The notes beneath the pieces are model-generated. The model worked only from the letters and a program-made list of their open reading frames with translations. It did no database searches and had not been told where the DNA came from. Below are positions 33,171 through 44,200 of a stretch of DNA of 64,000 nucleotides, piece after piece (position 1 is the first letter of the stretch; each line of letters starts with the position of its first letter). This stretch comes from Hyperoplus lanceolatus (Eukaryota; Chordata; Actinopteri; Uranoscopiformes; Ammodytidae). The position numbers and the translations under genes are program-made. The stretch covers positions 28,931,001 through 28,995,000 of the forward strand of contig CM049406.2 of NCBI GenBank assembly GCA_026929865.2, given 5' to 3'.

Positions 33171-34546
33171 ACCATTTTTATGGAAAAATGTATCTTCAGC
33201 GGGTCTCAAACTGGCCAAAAAATATGAAAGTTACAAAAGCTGAACATGACATAATTTCAATCAGGTCTATAAATTGTTGTTGATTGTAAATATGGTCATG
33301 CGGGAAGTTTCTTGCTGAAAGAGTCAACCACGCCGCCAATCTGCTTCCACAAGTCTCATTTTTGCCAGCAGTTTTGAAACAGCCTTACCTCATGAAATAT
33401 TGGTGCCATCTTCTAACAGTCATATTTCTCAGGGTCAGAATGGACAGAATGTTCCAAGGAAAAGACCGGGCTGTTCTTGAGATGAAAGATGTCCGTCCAT
33501 TTTTCAAATAGCGAAAAACTGTCATTTTGTGCCGACCTTCAGCTTGAAAAAGGTCACCGTGACATACAGCACACCATCACAAAAACCCTTACATACACAA
33601 CACAACAAAGTAATGGTACTGTAAGAAAATGCTGTGCTGGAAGTGGACTGCATTGTAGTGGAGTGCTTCTGTAATGGTGGTTGATGCACTGTGTTCGACC
33701 TAAGAGGCCAACTGAAAGGGAGCACAACCTTTCAGAGAGCAGGATGTATTGTGCACTTCTTTCAAGCAGGGTTAGTATATTGGATAGAGTAAAACAATTC
33801 AGAGGCTGCATTTTATAACATATGGCCATATAAGGGACGCCAGGAAAGAGACAACATTAGAAGAAAGGAGAGTTGATTCCACCATGTGCCAACCATGTCT
33901 GAGGTGAGTCACTTATAATAGTGGCTCATATAATGTTCTTCGCCCGACTATTGTTACTTTTTAATATCCCGATTTTTGCTATGCTACTAAGAAGTATTTT
34001 TCCTTGCAGTCTGGCTCTTATTGTCCTATTTTCTTTCAGCCAATATATTCTCAACAGCTCTGTTCTGCTTCCGTGCTCAGACACCACCATAAACCACAGT
34101 CAATTATTCCGGTGCAAATTTCCTCTGAGACACGAGCAGAATGGAGGAGAGTAAATTGATATTTGCTGACAATTGTTTTTTTTTCCTCATTTGCCGGGAG
34201 TGAGTTCGAGTGAGAGTCTTACAAGCAAGAGGCAAGACAAAGGTCGGATTGAAGCAAAACAAGCCTAGATGCTCGGGCGCCGTAGGTTAACTAGTTCCCA
34301 GGCGAAGGACCCCGGCTTCCTGTCAAAGAAACCCGAGTATCCAAATTGAGCTCATCCAGAGGAGTAAATAGCCCAGGCAATCAGGGAGCTTTAAGAGCAA
34401 AGTAAGCAGTGACAATGTAATACACAGGGAGTGTGAGAGAGTATAAGGATGGATGTGGACCAGGGGGAAAAAATAATAGATGCAGATTTAAAATGTTAGA
34501 GTGAAGGGAAGACTGAAATCAAAAATTCCTGATATAAGTTATCATG
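33171..34546. other. Unassigned intergenic DNA
   Basis: No ORF or repeat recognised with confidence. Confidence 0.4.
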
Positions 34547-34550
34547 TTAA

Positions 34551-34835
34551 AGATATAGTGCGTAACTTTTTCGTATGAATGAATGTATGTCGGTGAAAGT
34601 CGCAAAACAGGTTAACTAAAGGCCCATTTAGCCTTTAAGTTCCACAAAACCCCCAACACTGGCGCAAGAGCTCAAGAAGCGGCCAAAAATTCAGTTGTTG
34701 ATTTTACTGCTATGAAAAAACATGGACATATAGCAGAAGGTACTGAATCCATGCACGATCACAAAAGGCTTACCTCAAGTGGATGTGCGGACAGCGCTGT
34801 TGTTATTACTCAGAATTCCTCATGGGTGCTACAGA
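34551..34835 (+). mobile_element. TTAA-type MITE, 3'-truncated
   Basis: It starts after TTAA (34547-34550) with AGATATAGTGCGTAACTT and shares interior landmarks (GGCTTACCTCAAGTGGATG, GTTGTTATTACTCAGAATTC) with the complete element at 59524-59880. The right terminus is missing near 34835. Confidence 0.7.
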
Positions 34836-34924
34836 GTATGTTCACCAAATAAAAACACAAAAATTGCATAACTTCAGTGTCATCTGGTAGCCATGCAGAT
34901 ATGTTATAAACTATACATATTATA

Positions 34925-36416
34925 CAGTCCCCCTCCATAAGTATCGGAACAGTGAGGCCAATTCCTTTATTTTTGCTGTAGACTGGAAACATTTGTGTGT
35001 TACACCAAAAGATGAATATGAGACAATAGCTCAACATTTCAGCTTTCATTTCCAGGTATTCACATCTGGATCCGATAAACAACTGAGAAGATATCATTAT
35101 TTGTGAAGGAACACCACATTTTTAGGCGAGCAAAAGTATTGGAACAGATGGACTTTAAATAAATTAAAGTGAACAAAACATACTAGTTTGTCGCAAATCC
35201 TTTGCTTGCAATAACCGTATCAAGCCTGTGACCCATTGACATCACAAAACTTTTGCATTCTTCTTTTGTGGTGCTTTTCCAGGCTTTCAACGCAGCCTCA
35301 TTCAGTTGTTGTTTGTGTTAGGGGGTTACTCTCTTAAGTCTCCTCTTTGGCAGATAAAATGCATGCTCTATAGCGTTTAAGTCTGGAGATTGACTTAGCC
35401 AGTCTAAAACCTTCCACTTCTTGCCCCTGATTAACTCCTTTGTTGTGTTTTGGGTCATTATCTTGCTGCATGATGGAGGATCTTCCAATCAGTTTGGTTG
35501 CATCTTTCCTTAAATTGTCAGACAAAAGGTTTCTGTAAACTTCTGAGTTCATTTTGCTGTTGCCATCATGTGTTACATCATCAATGAAGAATAATGAGCC
35601 CGTCCCAGAAGAAGCCATGCAAGCCCAAGCCATGACATTGCCTCCACCGTGTTTCACAGATGAGCCTGTATGTTTGGGATCATGAGTAGATCCTTTCTTT
35701 CTCCAAACTTTAGCCTTTCCATCACTTTGGTAAAGGTTCATCTTGACAACAACACAGTAACACATGATGGCAACAGCAAAATTAACTTAGAAGTCTACAG
35801 AAACATTCTGTCTGCCAATTTAAAGAAAGATGCAACCAAACTGATTGGAAGATGCTCCATCATGCAGCAAGATAATGATCAAAAAAACTGCAAAAACAAC
35901 AAAGGAGTTAATCAGGGGCAAGAAGTGAAAGGTTTTAGACTGGCCAAGTCAATCTCCAGACTTAAACCCTATAGAGCATGCATTTTACCTGCTAAAGAGG
36001 AGACTTAAGACAGTAACCCCCTAACACAAACAGCAACTGAATGAGGCTGCGGTGAAAGCCTGGAAAAGCACCACAAAAGAAGAATGCAAAAGTTTTGTGA
36101 TGTCAATGGGTCACAGGCTTGATGCAGTTATTGCAAGCAAAGTATTTGCGACAAAATATTATGTTTTATTCACTTTAATTTATTTAAAGTCCATCTGTTC
36201 CAATACTTTTGCTCGCCTAAAAATGTGGTGTTCCTTTACAAATAATAATATCTTCTCAGGTGTGTATCAGATCCAGATGTGAATACCTGGAAATGAAAGC
36301 TGAAATGTTGAGCTATTGTCTCATATTCATCGTTTGGTGTCAAACCCAAATGTTTCCAGTCTACAGCAAAAATAAAGGAATTGGCCTCACTGTTCCGATA
36401 CTTAAGGATGGGACTG
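34925..36416. mobile_element. Foldback Tc1-like element, 1492 bp
   Basis: TA at 34923-34924 and 36417-36418 flanks CAGTCCCCCTCCATAAGTAT and its near-inverse (ACTTAAGGATGGGACTG). The two arms, about 34925-35577 and 35756-36416, are inverted copies of the 3' half of a Tc1 transposon, around a spacer of about 180 bp. Each arm encodes, reading outward, transposase C-terminal sequence: - strand 35334-35765 and + strand 35670-36008 share VTHDGNSK, EVYRN and IMQQDND (second catalytic Asp), and + 36052-36282 carries the terminal AWKSTTKEECKSF block. The helix-turn-helix half is missing. Non-autonomous, mobilisable only if both ends are recognised in trans. Confidence 0.88.
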
Positions 36417-36418
36417 TA

Positions 36419-36759
36419 TATACTACATAGTATACAGGCATACTATATTTCCATATGGTTACGGAGTATGTATAAAAGGCCATTTCTTCCAACAACAAAA
36501 AATGCAAAAAAGCATTTATTTTATTTTATTGGCAGCAATAGTCTTCCATACAATTTGCCCAAATCTCCTCCCTTAATGTTAAAATAGAGCATTAGTAAAG
36601 CTTCACTTGCTATCTAATCATTTTGACTTGCTAACACGTAATTCTGACATTCTTGAAGTTTTTGTGTTATGCTTTATGCTTGAACATTTTTGTTGTTGTT
36701 GCTAAAATAGATTTCCACTGAAGAAGCACTTTGCTATCATTTGGTTAAAGATTGAATTC
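36419..36759. other. Unassigned intergenic DNA
   Basis: AT-rich, nothing recognised. Confidence 0.4.
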
Positions 36760-37035
36760 ATCATTATTTATTATTTAATTTATTTAAAAGGGACAATGTA
36801 CAGTTAGAACATAAATGTTGCCATTTGATGCACTATACCAGATTATAGCTTTAAGCTAATTTGCATCTGTAGTCCCTTGGCAGGTCACAAAAATACAACA
36901 CAGTAACAAGACAGATTATTAGTATACAGGGATAAAACACCACAACAACATGGCTACACACGTCTGCGTGCAACTCCCCCCACCTTCCTCATCCCACCCA
37001 CACCCACACACACAAAAACAAGTCTAAGGACCAAA

Positions 37036-38250
37036 TTAGTGGTTGCAGAGCTGAGCAGCTTTTAACAGATTTTTTAGGTTAGATTTGAAGACTCTGAGAG
37101 AGCTACTGCCCCTTACGGCGTCAGGTAAGGTATTCCACTGGTTTGTGGCTCTTACAGAAAAAGCAGATTGCCCCGCTACAGTGCGGCGAAATGGTATGGT
37201 ACAATCTCGTATGGAGGATATTCTAGTGGATCTGATGGAATTTGACGAGCGAGCGTGGACAAAAACACATAATGACTGTGGGGCCAAACCATTTAAAATT
37301 TTATAGACCATACACAAATTGACGAATAACCTAAAATTCTCAAAGCTCAATAACTCATGTTTGTCAAGTATCCTACAATGATGATAACGAATTGGCTTTT
37401 TGTCCAGTGTTTTTAAGGTTTGTTTGTATAAAGACTCCAGAGGTCTCAAAGTAGATTCACCAGCCTGCCCCCAGCAGGTGATACAATATGACATGCGGGA
37501 CAAAATCATGGCGTGCATAAATATCTTGGCTGCATCCAGAGAGAGACAATTTCTGATGTGTTTAAAATTAACTAAATTGTATTTTATGGTTTTAACCATT
37601 TTTTTGACATGTTTCTTAAATTTTAAATTTGGATCCAGAAACAGGCCAAGATATTTAAATTCAGTAACTATATCAATTCGTTCACCTTTAATGAGAATCT
37701 CAACATCAGGGATTTGTACCATGGTTTTAGAAAAAAACATACATTTTGTTTTGTTTACATTTAAACTCAAACATGATTGATCAAGCCAAACAGTGATTCT
37801 CTCCAGTGCAGTTGTTAACTTAGCAGCTGCTAAGTCAGCTGTTTTAGCATGTACATGAACAACAGTGTCATCTGCATACATCTGCAGATCGACGTCAGCA
37901 CACTGTTCAGCAAGATCATTAATATAAAGACTAAATAATAAAGGACCTAATACCGAGCCTTGTGGGACTCCCATAGTACATGTCCTGTAACTGGACTGTG
38001 CATCATAGACTTTAACACATTGCCTCCTGTTTGATAAATATGACGACATCCAAGCCAGAGCTCTAGGCGAAAAATTAAATTTAGAAAGTTTTGATATTAA
38101 GACACTGTGGTTAACTGTATCAAATGCTTTACGCAGGTCTAAAAATACAGCACCAACTACTCCGCCTTTATCGAGCCGTGATTTAATTTGCTCTATTAAA
38201 TGTAAGGAGGCAGTCTCGGTTGAATGGTTCGCTCTAAAACCAAATTGCAT
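37036..38250 (-). pseudogene. LINE ORF2, RT palm to C-terminus (frame 2)
   Basis: 404 codons beginning MQFGFRANHS, which is mid-RT rather than a real start: the preceding RT blocks lie in the frame above, joined by an overlap at 38196-38250. Motifs in order: FLDLRKAFDTVNH (palm A, residues 36-48), MGVPQGSVLGPLLF (93-106), YADD (125-128, catalytic), LNVNKTKCMFF, FKYLGLFLDP, and C-terminal NQWNTLPDAVR with a stop at 37036-37038. All catalytic residues are intact. The neighbouring 3' UTR follows directly. The frameshift corresponds to one missing (or two extra) nucleotides around GTCTACATTGTATGC on -. Confidence 0.9.
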
Positions 38251-40712
38251 ACAATGTAGACCAAATTGCTGGTGTTAAGAAATGAGGTCAGTTGTTCAAT
38301 GACAACCTTTTCAGCAATTTTTGAAAATACTGGCAGTATGCTTATAGGTCGATAGTTACTAGCTTCAAGGCGGTCTCCAGATTTAAAAACAGGTGTGACA
38401 ATGGCACATTTCCAGTCATCAGGAAAAAGACAACGTTTAAAAGAGAGATTAATTAGGTGAGTGACAGGACAGGATAAAATATCCTTATGTGACTTAACAA
38501 ACTTGGTGTCAAAGTGAAAAGCATCTCTAGATTTTGAGCTTTTCAGAGAGCTGATGATTTTTTGTACTTGTGACACATTTGTTTCTACCAGTTCAAAGAC
38601 CGGGGCTGTTTTATCTAGTGGAGCAACATCCAGTTTTCTTGTTGGAAATTTTTTCCCAAGTTCACATACAGATTCAAGAAAAAAATTATTAAGAGCAGAA
38701 GCAACAACACGATTATCTTCAATTAACTCTCCCTGTACTTTTAATATAAGATCTCCAATAGATTTATGGTTTCTCCTTGTGAGATCATCAATATTTTCCC
38801 ATATCAATTTAATGTTGCCTCTTGCCTCATTTAAAATATTGACATAAAATCGGGATTTAGCTGATCTTAGTTCTTGGATAACTTTGTTCCTCAAACCTTT
38901 ATAAACCAGCATATCAATTTCTCTTCTAGTTTTAATTGCCTTCCTCAGTGCAGCATCTCTAGTTTTCATCAGCTTCCATAAATTCTCATTGAACCAAGGT
39001 AAATTATTTTTGTTTTTAAATTGTGTCTTGACACTCACACTAAATCTCTCTTTCACAGAATTAATTTTGTGAGTTAAAGTGTTACACCCATAGTTCAGAT
39101 CATCAGAGGATAATACATCATCCCAATTCAAACTGTTAATTTCACTTGCAAATTCTTCTTGTTTAGCTTTCGGTATGCACTTGCAGATTTTTGTCTTATT
39201 TGCTGTGTTCCTAAATCTATTTTTAGACAGTTTTCTAGCACACAGAGTTAAATTATGGTCAGATAGGCCGGTAATTAAATTATAACTTTTCGTTATTCTT
39301 TCTGCTCTGTTTGTAAATATCAAGTCAATTTGTGTACTTGAGCATTTTGTAATCCTAGTTAGGCCTTTTACTAGTTGTTCTAAGTGGAATTTTTCGGTAA
39401 TCATTTTTAGTTTTTTCCTTTTGGATTTATCCTCCCAATTCACATTAAAATCACCCATAAGCAGTAGTTCTTTGTTGTGATTGCACTCATTCAAGACTTC
39501 AGCAAGTTGATCATAAAAAGTGTCATCTGCAGAAGGAGGCCTATAGACACCTATAATGTTAAAAGACATTTGTTTAGACAAAATGATTTTTATCCCAACA
39601 TATTCCAAAGTGCTACCCGCTTTATAAACCTCGCGCTCACATTTAATGCCTTCTCTTACATAAAAAAGCACCCCCCCTCCCCTTCCATCTGGTCTGTCTC
39701 GTCTAAAACATTGATATCCAGGCACTGTAAATACACTTGAGGGAGTAGACTGTTTCAACCACGTCTCAGTCAGACAAAGAAAGTCCATATTTGAGTCAGA
39801 CAGAAGATGAATTAGCTGATTGCTTTTTGGAGTAATGCTCCTTATGTTGAATTGTCCGTCGAATAACCCCCTTGGTTTCAGCTTCGGGTCCCACAAAACT
39901 TTCGCATGATTGACAGTTTGAAAAGTTTTGAATAACCTCTGTCTCTTCACTGCGGGGTTACAACGCGCAGCGGAATCGTCAGCAGATTTAGTAGGACACA
40001 CAGTGGACCTATCAAGGTCTCCACAGTCCAGGAACGATAAGTTATTCATTAAGTCACCATGTCCGAGATTTAAATTATAAGTGGAGAAGCCCGACTCAGG
40101 GGGTTCATGCTCACTCACCACCGGTAGCACCGAGTGAATCGCGGACACAGGGACTGCGCCGGGGCTCTGCAGCGCTCCAGTGGTCACTGGCCCAGGATTT
40201 AGCTGAACATCTCCGGCCAGCAGGAGCAGTGTGAGGAAAAGACCTGCCATTCTCCGGAACGGTGTGATGGATGAGCGACCCACTGGGACAGTAATGCGCT
40301 CCGGCAGTCGGGCTCGCCCGAGCCGCAGGACAGATGAATAGATCGCATAATATCCCAGTAAATTGCAATGCAAACTCACTGGAGAAACGTCGCTTGGCCA
40401 CAAACCGGCGCCTGCTCCAGGTTCAGCCGCCAGGAGCGCACGGTGGCACGGGTGGTTTCCATCAGCGTTGATTTCTCTGGCCAGGTAGATACGCACAGGT
40501 GATGCGATAGTGAGTAGCAACAATAGCCCAGAAAGCACTCCATAAAACACATCCCAGGCCTTTTTGCTGTTAAAAGACTGCTTTGCCCTCAGTACAGTTT
40601 TTAATTGGCATGTTCTGCGGCATAAACGGCCTCCTTGATGTAAAAGGACGCGCGGGGTCGTAGGACCTGCCACACCGCAACTCCGCGCTGCCGCCATGTT
40701 GAGCATTACCAT
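38196..40712 (-). CDS. LINE ORF2, leader, endonuclease and RT fingers (frame 1)
   Basis: 838 codons. Residues 53-71 and 156-166 are hydrophobic; the second is followed by GDVQLNPGP (167-175). The APE-type endonuclease spans about 286-500: FNIRS (Asn289), LTETW (Glu316), GVYRPPS (388-394), MGDFN (Asp421, Asn423), QIDLIF (Asp463), LSDHN (Asp485, His486), all canonical catalytic positions present. A basic linker (500-720) leads to RT fingers: PVFKSGD (775-781) and NYRPISILP (786-794). After LNTSNLVY the frame leaves the RT, and the next RT block continues in 37036-38250. Met155 (40248-40250), just before the second hydrophobic segment, is a plausible true start; the first 154 residues may be 5' UTR read-through. 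The product would nick and reverse-transcribe at genomic target sites. Confidence 0.88.
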   Translation of the reverse strand: MVMLNMAAARSCGVAGPTTPRVLLHQGGRLCRRTCQLKTVLRAKQSFNSKKAWDVFYGVLSGLLLLLTIASPVRIYLAREINADGNHPCHRALLAAEPGAGAGLWPSDVSPVSLHCNLLGYYAIYSSVLRLGRARLPERITVPVGRSSITPFRRMAGLFLTLLLLAGDVQLNPGPVTTGALQSPGAVPVSAIHSVLPVVSEHEPPESGFSTYNLNLGHGDLMNNLSFLDCGDLDRSTVCPTKSADDSAARCNPAVKRQRLFKTFQTVNHAKVLWDPKLKPRGLFDGQFNIRSITPKSNQLIHLLSDSNMDFLCLTETWLKQSTPSSVFTVPGYQCFRRDRPDGRGGGVLFYVREGIKCEREVYKAGSTLEYVGIKIILSKQMSFNIIGVYRPPSADDTFYDQLAEVLNECNHNKELLLMGDFNVNWEDKSKRKKLKMITEKFHLEQLVKGLTRITKCSSTQIDLIFTNRAERITKSYNLITGLSDHNLTLCARKLSKNRFRNTANKTKICKCIPKAKQEEFASEINSLNWDDVLSSDDLNYGCNTLTHKINSVKERFSVSVKTQFKNKNNLPWFNENLWKLMKTRDAALRKAIKTRREIDMLVYKGLRNKVIQELRSAKSRFYVNILNEARGNIKLIWENIDDLTRRNHKSIGDLILKVQGELIEDNRVVASALNNFFLESVCELGKKFPTRKLDVAPLDKTAPVFELVETNVSQVQKIISSLKSSKSRDAFHFDTKFVKSHKDILSCPVTHLINLSFKRCLFPDDWKCAIVTPVFKSGDRLEASNYRPISILPVFSKIAEKVVIEQLTSFLNTSNLVYIVCNLVLERTIQPRLPPYI
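40188..40250 (-). other. Hydrophobic leader plus 2A-like motif in LINE ORF2
   Basis: Met-Ala-Gly-Leu-Phe followed by a Leu-rich run ends directly in GDVQLNPGP. The 2A consensus is D-V/I-E-x-N-P-G-P, a ribosome-skipping signal acting between the final Gly and Pro. Here Gln replaces Glu while N-P-G-P is exact. 2A-like motifs attached to a signal-like leader are known in LINEs of several animals. Whether this variant skips is untested. Confidence 0.7.
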
Positions 40713-40740
40713 CTAAACTAATTTCCCCAAATTTCTGATC

Positions 40741-41012
40741 CCTTGTGATGGTTAAGAAGTCAAAAACATATACTTGTATTATAGTTCATCGTGTGGGACG
40801 CACACAGTGATGTGATGTAAAAGTGTACAGTGTACAGAGAAAAGGCAAACAGAAGTGCCTCCAGTCTGCATTTAAAACCTTTTATTGGCCTTGGGTCTTG
40901 GTGAGGACGGATGCTGTGGGTGAGAGCTTCTGGAAAATTGGGAGAAGCTCATGAAAATGAACAGTGAAAGCTTGTTGGATGTGTCAAGGTCACTCTCAGC
41001 CATACGTACAAG

Positions 41013-41013
<1 letters not shown>
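40741..41013. other. Unassigned DNA upstream of the LINE
   Basis: No feature recognised between the LINE 5' side and the GT microsatellite. Confidence 0.4.
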
Positions 41014-41087
<74 letters not shown>

Positions 41088-41088
41088 T

Positions 41089-41122
<34 letters not shown>
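41014..41122. repeat. (GT)n microsatellite, 109 bp
   Basis: Nearly pure GT run with two GTCT interruptions near 41087-41095. The frames through it encode poly Cys-Val and are artefacts. Confidence 0.97.
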
Positions 41123-41124
<2 letters not shown>

Positions 41125-41171
41125 ATGTGCACTCTGTGTATCTAAGAGAGATGGGAAAATGAAAGTGTTCT

Positions 41172-41174
<3 letters not shown>

Positions 41175-41215
<41 letters not shown>
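41175..41215. repeat. (GA)n microsatellite
   Basis: About 20 GA units 50 bp after the GT run; together they form a compound Z-DNA/H-DNA-prone tract. Confidence 0.96.
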
Positions 41216-41216
<1 letters not shown>

Positions 41217-44200
41217 AGTGCACAGCAAATGGATAGTAAATTGGGCCCAGTTTACTCACAGAGGACTGTCTGAAAGAAATGCTGGAGGACTGTCAGTACA
41301 CAAGCAGTTTGGCGTGTTGTTTGCCTGTGTCTGGTATGCTTCGACATTTATCTACGTAACTACCTCTCAAGCCTCTATGCACTCACATTTAAACCTTCCT
41401 TAAACTGTCAATGTGGATAATAGAGGACAGTGTTAATCATTTAGTGTGTATGGTTATTATCGGTGCTATTTTTATGGAAGTAGATGCACCTGATACATTT
41501 TTTTTACAAGACTTCACTCTTGAGTAAGCCGCCACATCAAGGATTTGATTTCCGATTTAAGCACAAGTCGAAGCTGGTGGCGGGCACTGAACGGCACGGC
41601 CTGCTAGGCGAGGGGCTTGCCCTTAGTATTGGTGGAGACGATACAGAGTGCCGGGGCTTTATCTACCCGCTCTTTGTATAGTCGGCAAGGGATTGAATAA
41701 CTCTATCGGACCCCCTTATAGGGCCTGTTGATACGTTCAAGTTGAAATATATATCCCTGAAGATGGCGTTATTATTAGCCATGTCCACAGCTGGTAGCAT
41801 TCAACCTGCCTCCTTTAGTATCAGCAGAACAGTGGCGCTTACAGAGCACACTTTTCGTATTCTAAATACTTCACACGGTAAAAGGCTATTTCCATTGGTA
41901 ACAGGCATTTAAATCCAACAAATGACCAGACTGAAGCTATTTTTCACACTGTCTGACCAGCTGACAATGTTATCTGTGCAAATCCAGGCATGAGATGATG
42001 CTTTTCAGTACTGCCAAATTAAAATTCTGGTCGTAGGATCTGTTTCCCCTCACATAACCTGAGGAGAGAGTGCAACGTGTCCTCTGAGGGGACACAGATT
42101 CATTTAAATAAGTAAATAACAGCCAGTCAGAAAAAAGAGAATAACAAACAATCCATTTTCAATTGCCAGGGTTTTTTGTTTAACTCAACTGCAAAGAAAA
42201 AATGTCCTTCTTCTAGAGATAGGCATTTTTTCTTAATTTTCCTTCGACTTCATTCCCAAGTGTATTTAATCATACTTTAGAAAGACATGCTTTTTCCTCT
42301 TTTCTCGTCCGACTGCATTTATCAACATGAAAGAATAATTTGCAGCAATTTAAGAGCACCAATTGCAATTCATTAACATACATTTTTACAGCACCAAGGT
42401 CAGTCAGTACAAATAGAATCATGTCATACAACATGCTTGCAATATGGCTCTAGATATGCCAACACTGTTGGTGCATCTACTAAGCCTTCTGTGACACCAT
42501 TTTGTAATTGCTGCCATACTAAGAAATACAGAGAGAGTTTTGTGGAGGCGATAGACTTAATCAACTTTGTGTCAACTTGTTTGGCAATGGCTTGATTGTT
42601 ACGGACTTTCGTTCAAATGAAAAAGTAACGCACTGTAGCTTTAAACTGAGGGAATCTTTGTATTGTTACAAATAATTTAACAATAATGCCCCAGATTGTT
42701 ACAATATAACTTGTCTGTTATTGTATTACTGCGCTGCTACAGCAAGCGGTTGGTGTTTGGTGTCTGATAAACCACTGTCTATCCCTCACAGACCCTCGTA
42801 TTGTCATTGTTATTCACACCGTCCACGTCTTCATAACAGATTGTCACATAATCCACCCCCTCATTCCGTAACAGTCCCTCTCCACATTGCACCAATCAGA
42901 GCAGAACATTGCAGTAAAATGAGATAAAAATAAATAAAATAACTGTGCCAGCATCTGTCACAAGAGCATGATGCATGACGTGTGTTCTAATAGATTGAAA
43001 TAGCAATGCATCGGGAAATAAAAAAGGGCTTTGGGGAAAATAAACTTTTGCTTTCGTCTCCCTGCATGTGATAAGGAGCGGTGAGCTTTCAGTAAGGGGG
43101 TTTAAGAAGGATGGGGATAAAGGCAACTCTAATCTTATTAAAAGACGAAGGTGTTGAATAGCCAGATTATAAGAAGAACTCCTCTTTTAATTTCACAAAG
43201 CAAAGCACAAAAACAGTGCTGTCAGTGCCGGCCAGATATGCCACAAACCCCTTTTTAAGCTTCCATTGTCATTTAGCAGGCCACTTTTTCATTAGTATTA
43301 TTTGTTTCACACCAGTAAGAGGGCAGAGGGAGACTCTCAATGCATCTTTTTTTTTTGTCTCCCCTTCACTGCCTTAGTTTGGTCCAGTTTTTGTCTTGTG
43401 TGTTTCTCTTTTACGCAGAATATGTGTCTCCTCCTCTGTCTACAAAACCTAAATCAGACGTTTCATGAGCATGCAGCAGGTAGCTGTGTCTATAGCTGGA
43501 GGCGGGAATATGAACAGTCGCTATACGCCACGGACAAGTAATTGCAACAACTTTCAACTGCTTTGGTAAAGTCACAGTGAAAGACAGCAGGGCTGCAGCT
43601 CCGGGCGCTTCAACGGTATCATCCATCATGGCTACTTACCCATTAAATAAAAGGCTTTTCCGCCGTCAAGTGAACAACCCCTCGTAACTTTCACACAGGA
43701 TGAAATGCACTTTGATTTCATTAAACTGGGTCATGATATTTAGAGAGAATTGTGGAACAATCTCAAGGATTCTTAAATATCTTCAATGTCTCTGTTGCAT
43801 GATGCCTATGAGCCTTTGAATGTTGTTCTCTTTTACGTTTTTTTTTTTGTTGACCTACAGTTTCCACGTAGAGCCATTGCGTGAAATTAATATGGCATAT
43901 AAAAAAAGTTTTTTTTTTGTATAAAGTGTTTTATGGACACTACACAATGGAAACAGTTTCAAGTAGAAACTCTTACTCTTACTAATTTTGAACCTGAACA
44001 TTTGCATTATATGTGACCTTTAATAATTTCGGGTAACAGTGTACATGCATCCGAGAAGTGTTAGACTCAGAATAACATTCACACCACCTCAGTAAGGTGC
44101 TTGGGAGATGTATTCTAGAAAGATGACAGGGCAGAAGTCCTCTGTCATAAACCGCCTTTCTCCGTGTCTTGTTAAAGCAACAGGAAGCAAGCAGCTTTAG

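Larger units (their letters stand above)
36760..40740 (-). mobile_element. Nearly complete CR1/L2-type LINE
   Basis: About 4 kb on the - strand with a continuous ORF2 in two overlapping frames (38196-40712 and 37036-38250) and a 3' UTR that ends with TGTCCCTTTTAAATAAATTA-type sequence near 36765, a characteristic L2-like tail. APE endonuclease and RT motifs are all present. Only one inactivating lesion is obvious: a frameshift near 38250. The upstream limit near 40740 is approximate and no target duplication was found. Compared with the LINE at 1-6956 this copy is much younger and appears to lack a separate esterase ORF1. Confidence 0.88.

Noticed and set aside
40872-41259. ORFs on both strands across the GT/GA repeats
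   Set aside because: They encode dipeptide repeats (Cys-Val, Thr-His, Ser-Leu) from microsatellites and exist in several frames at once.
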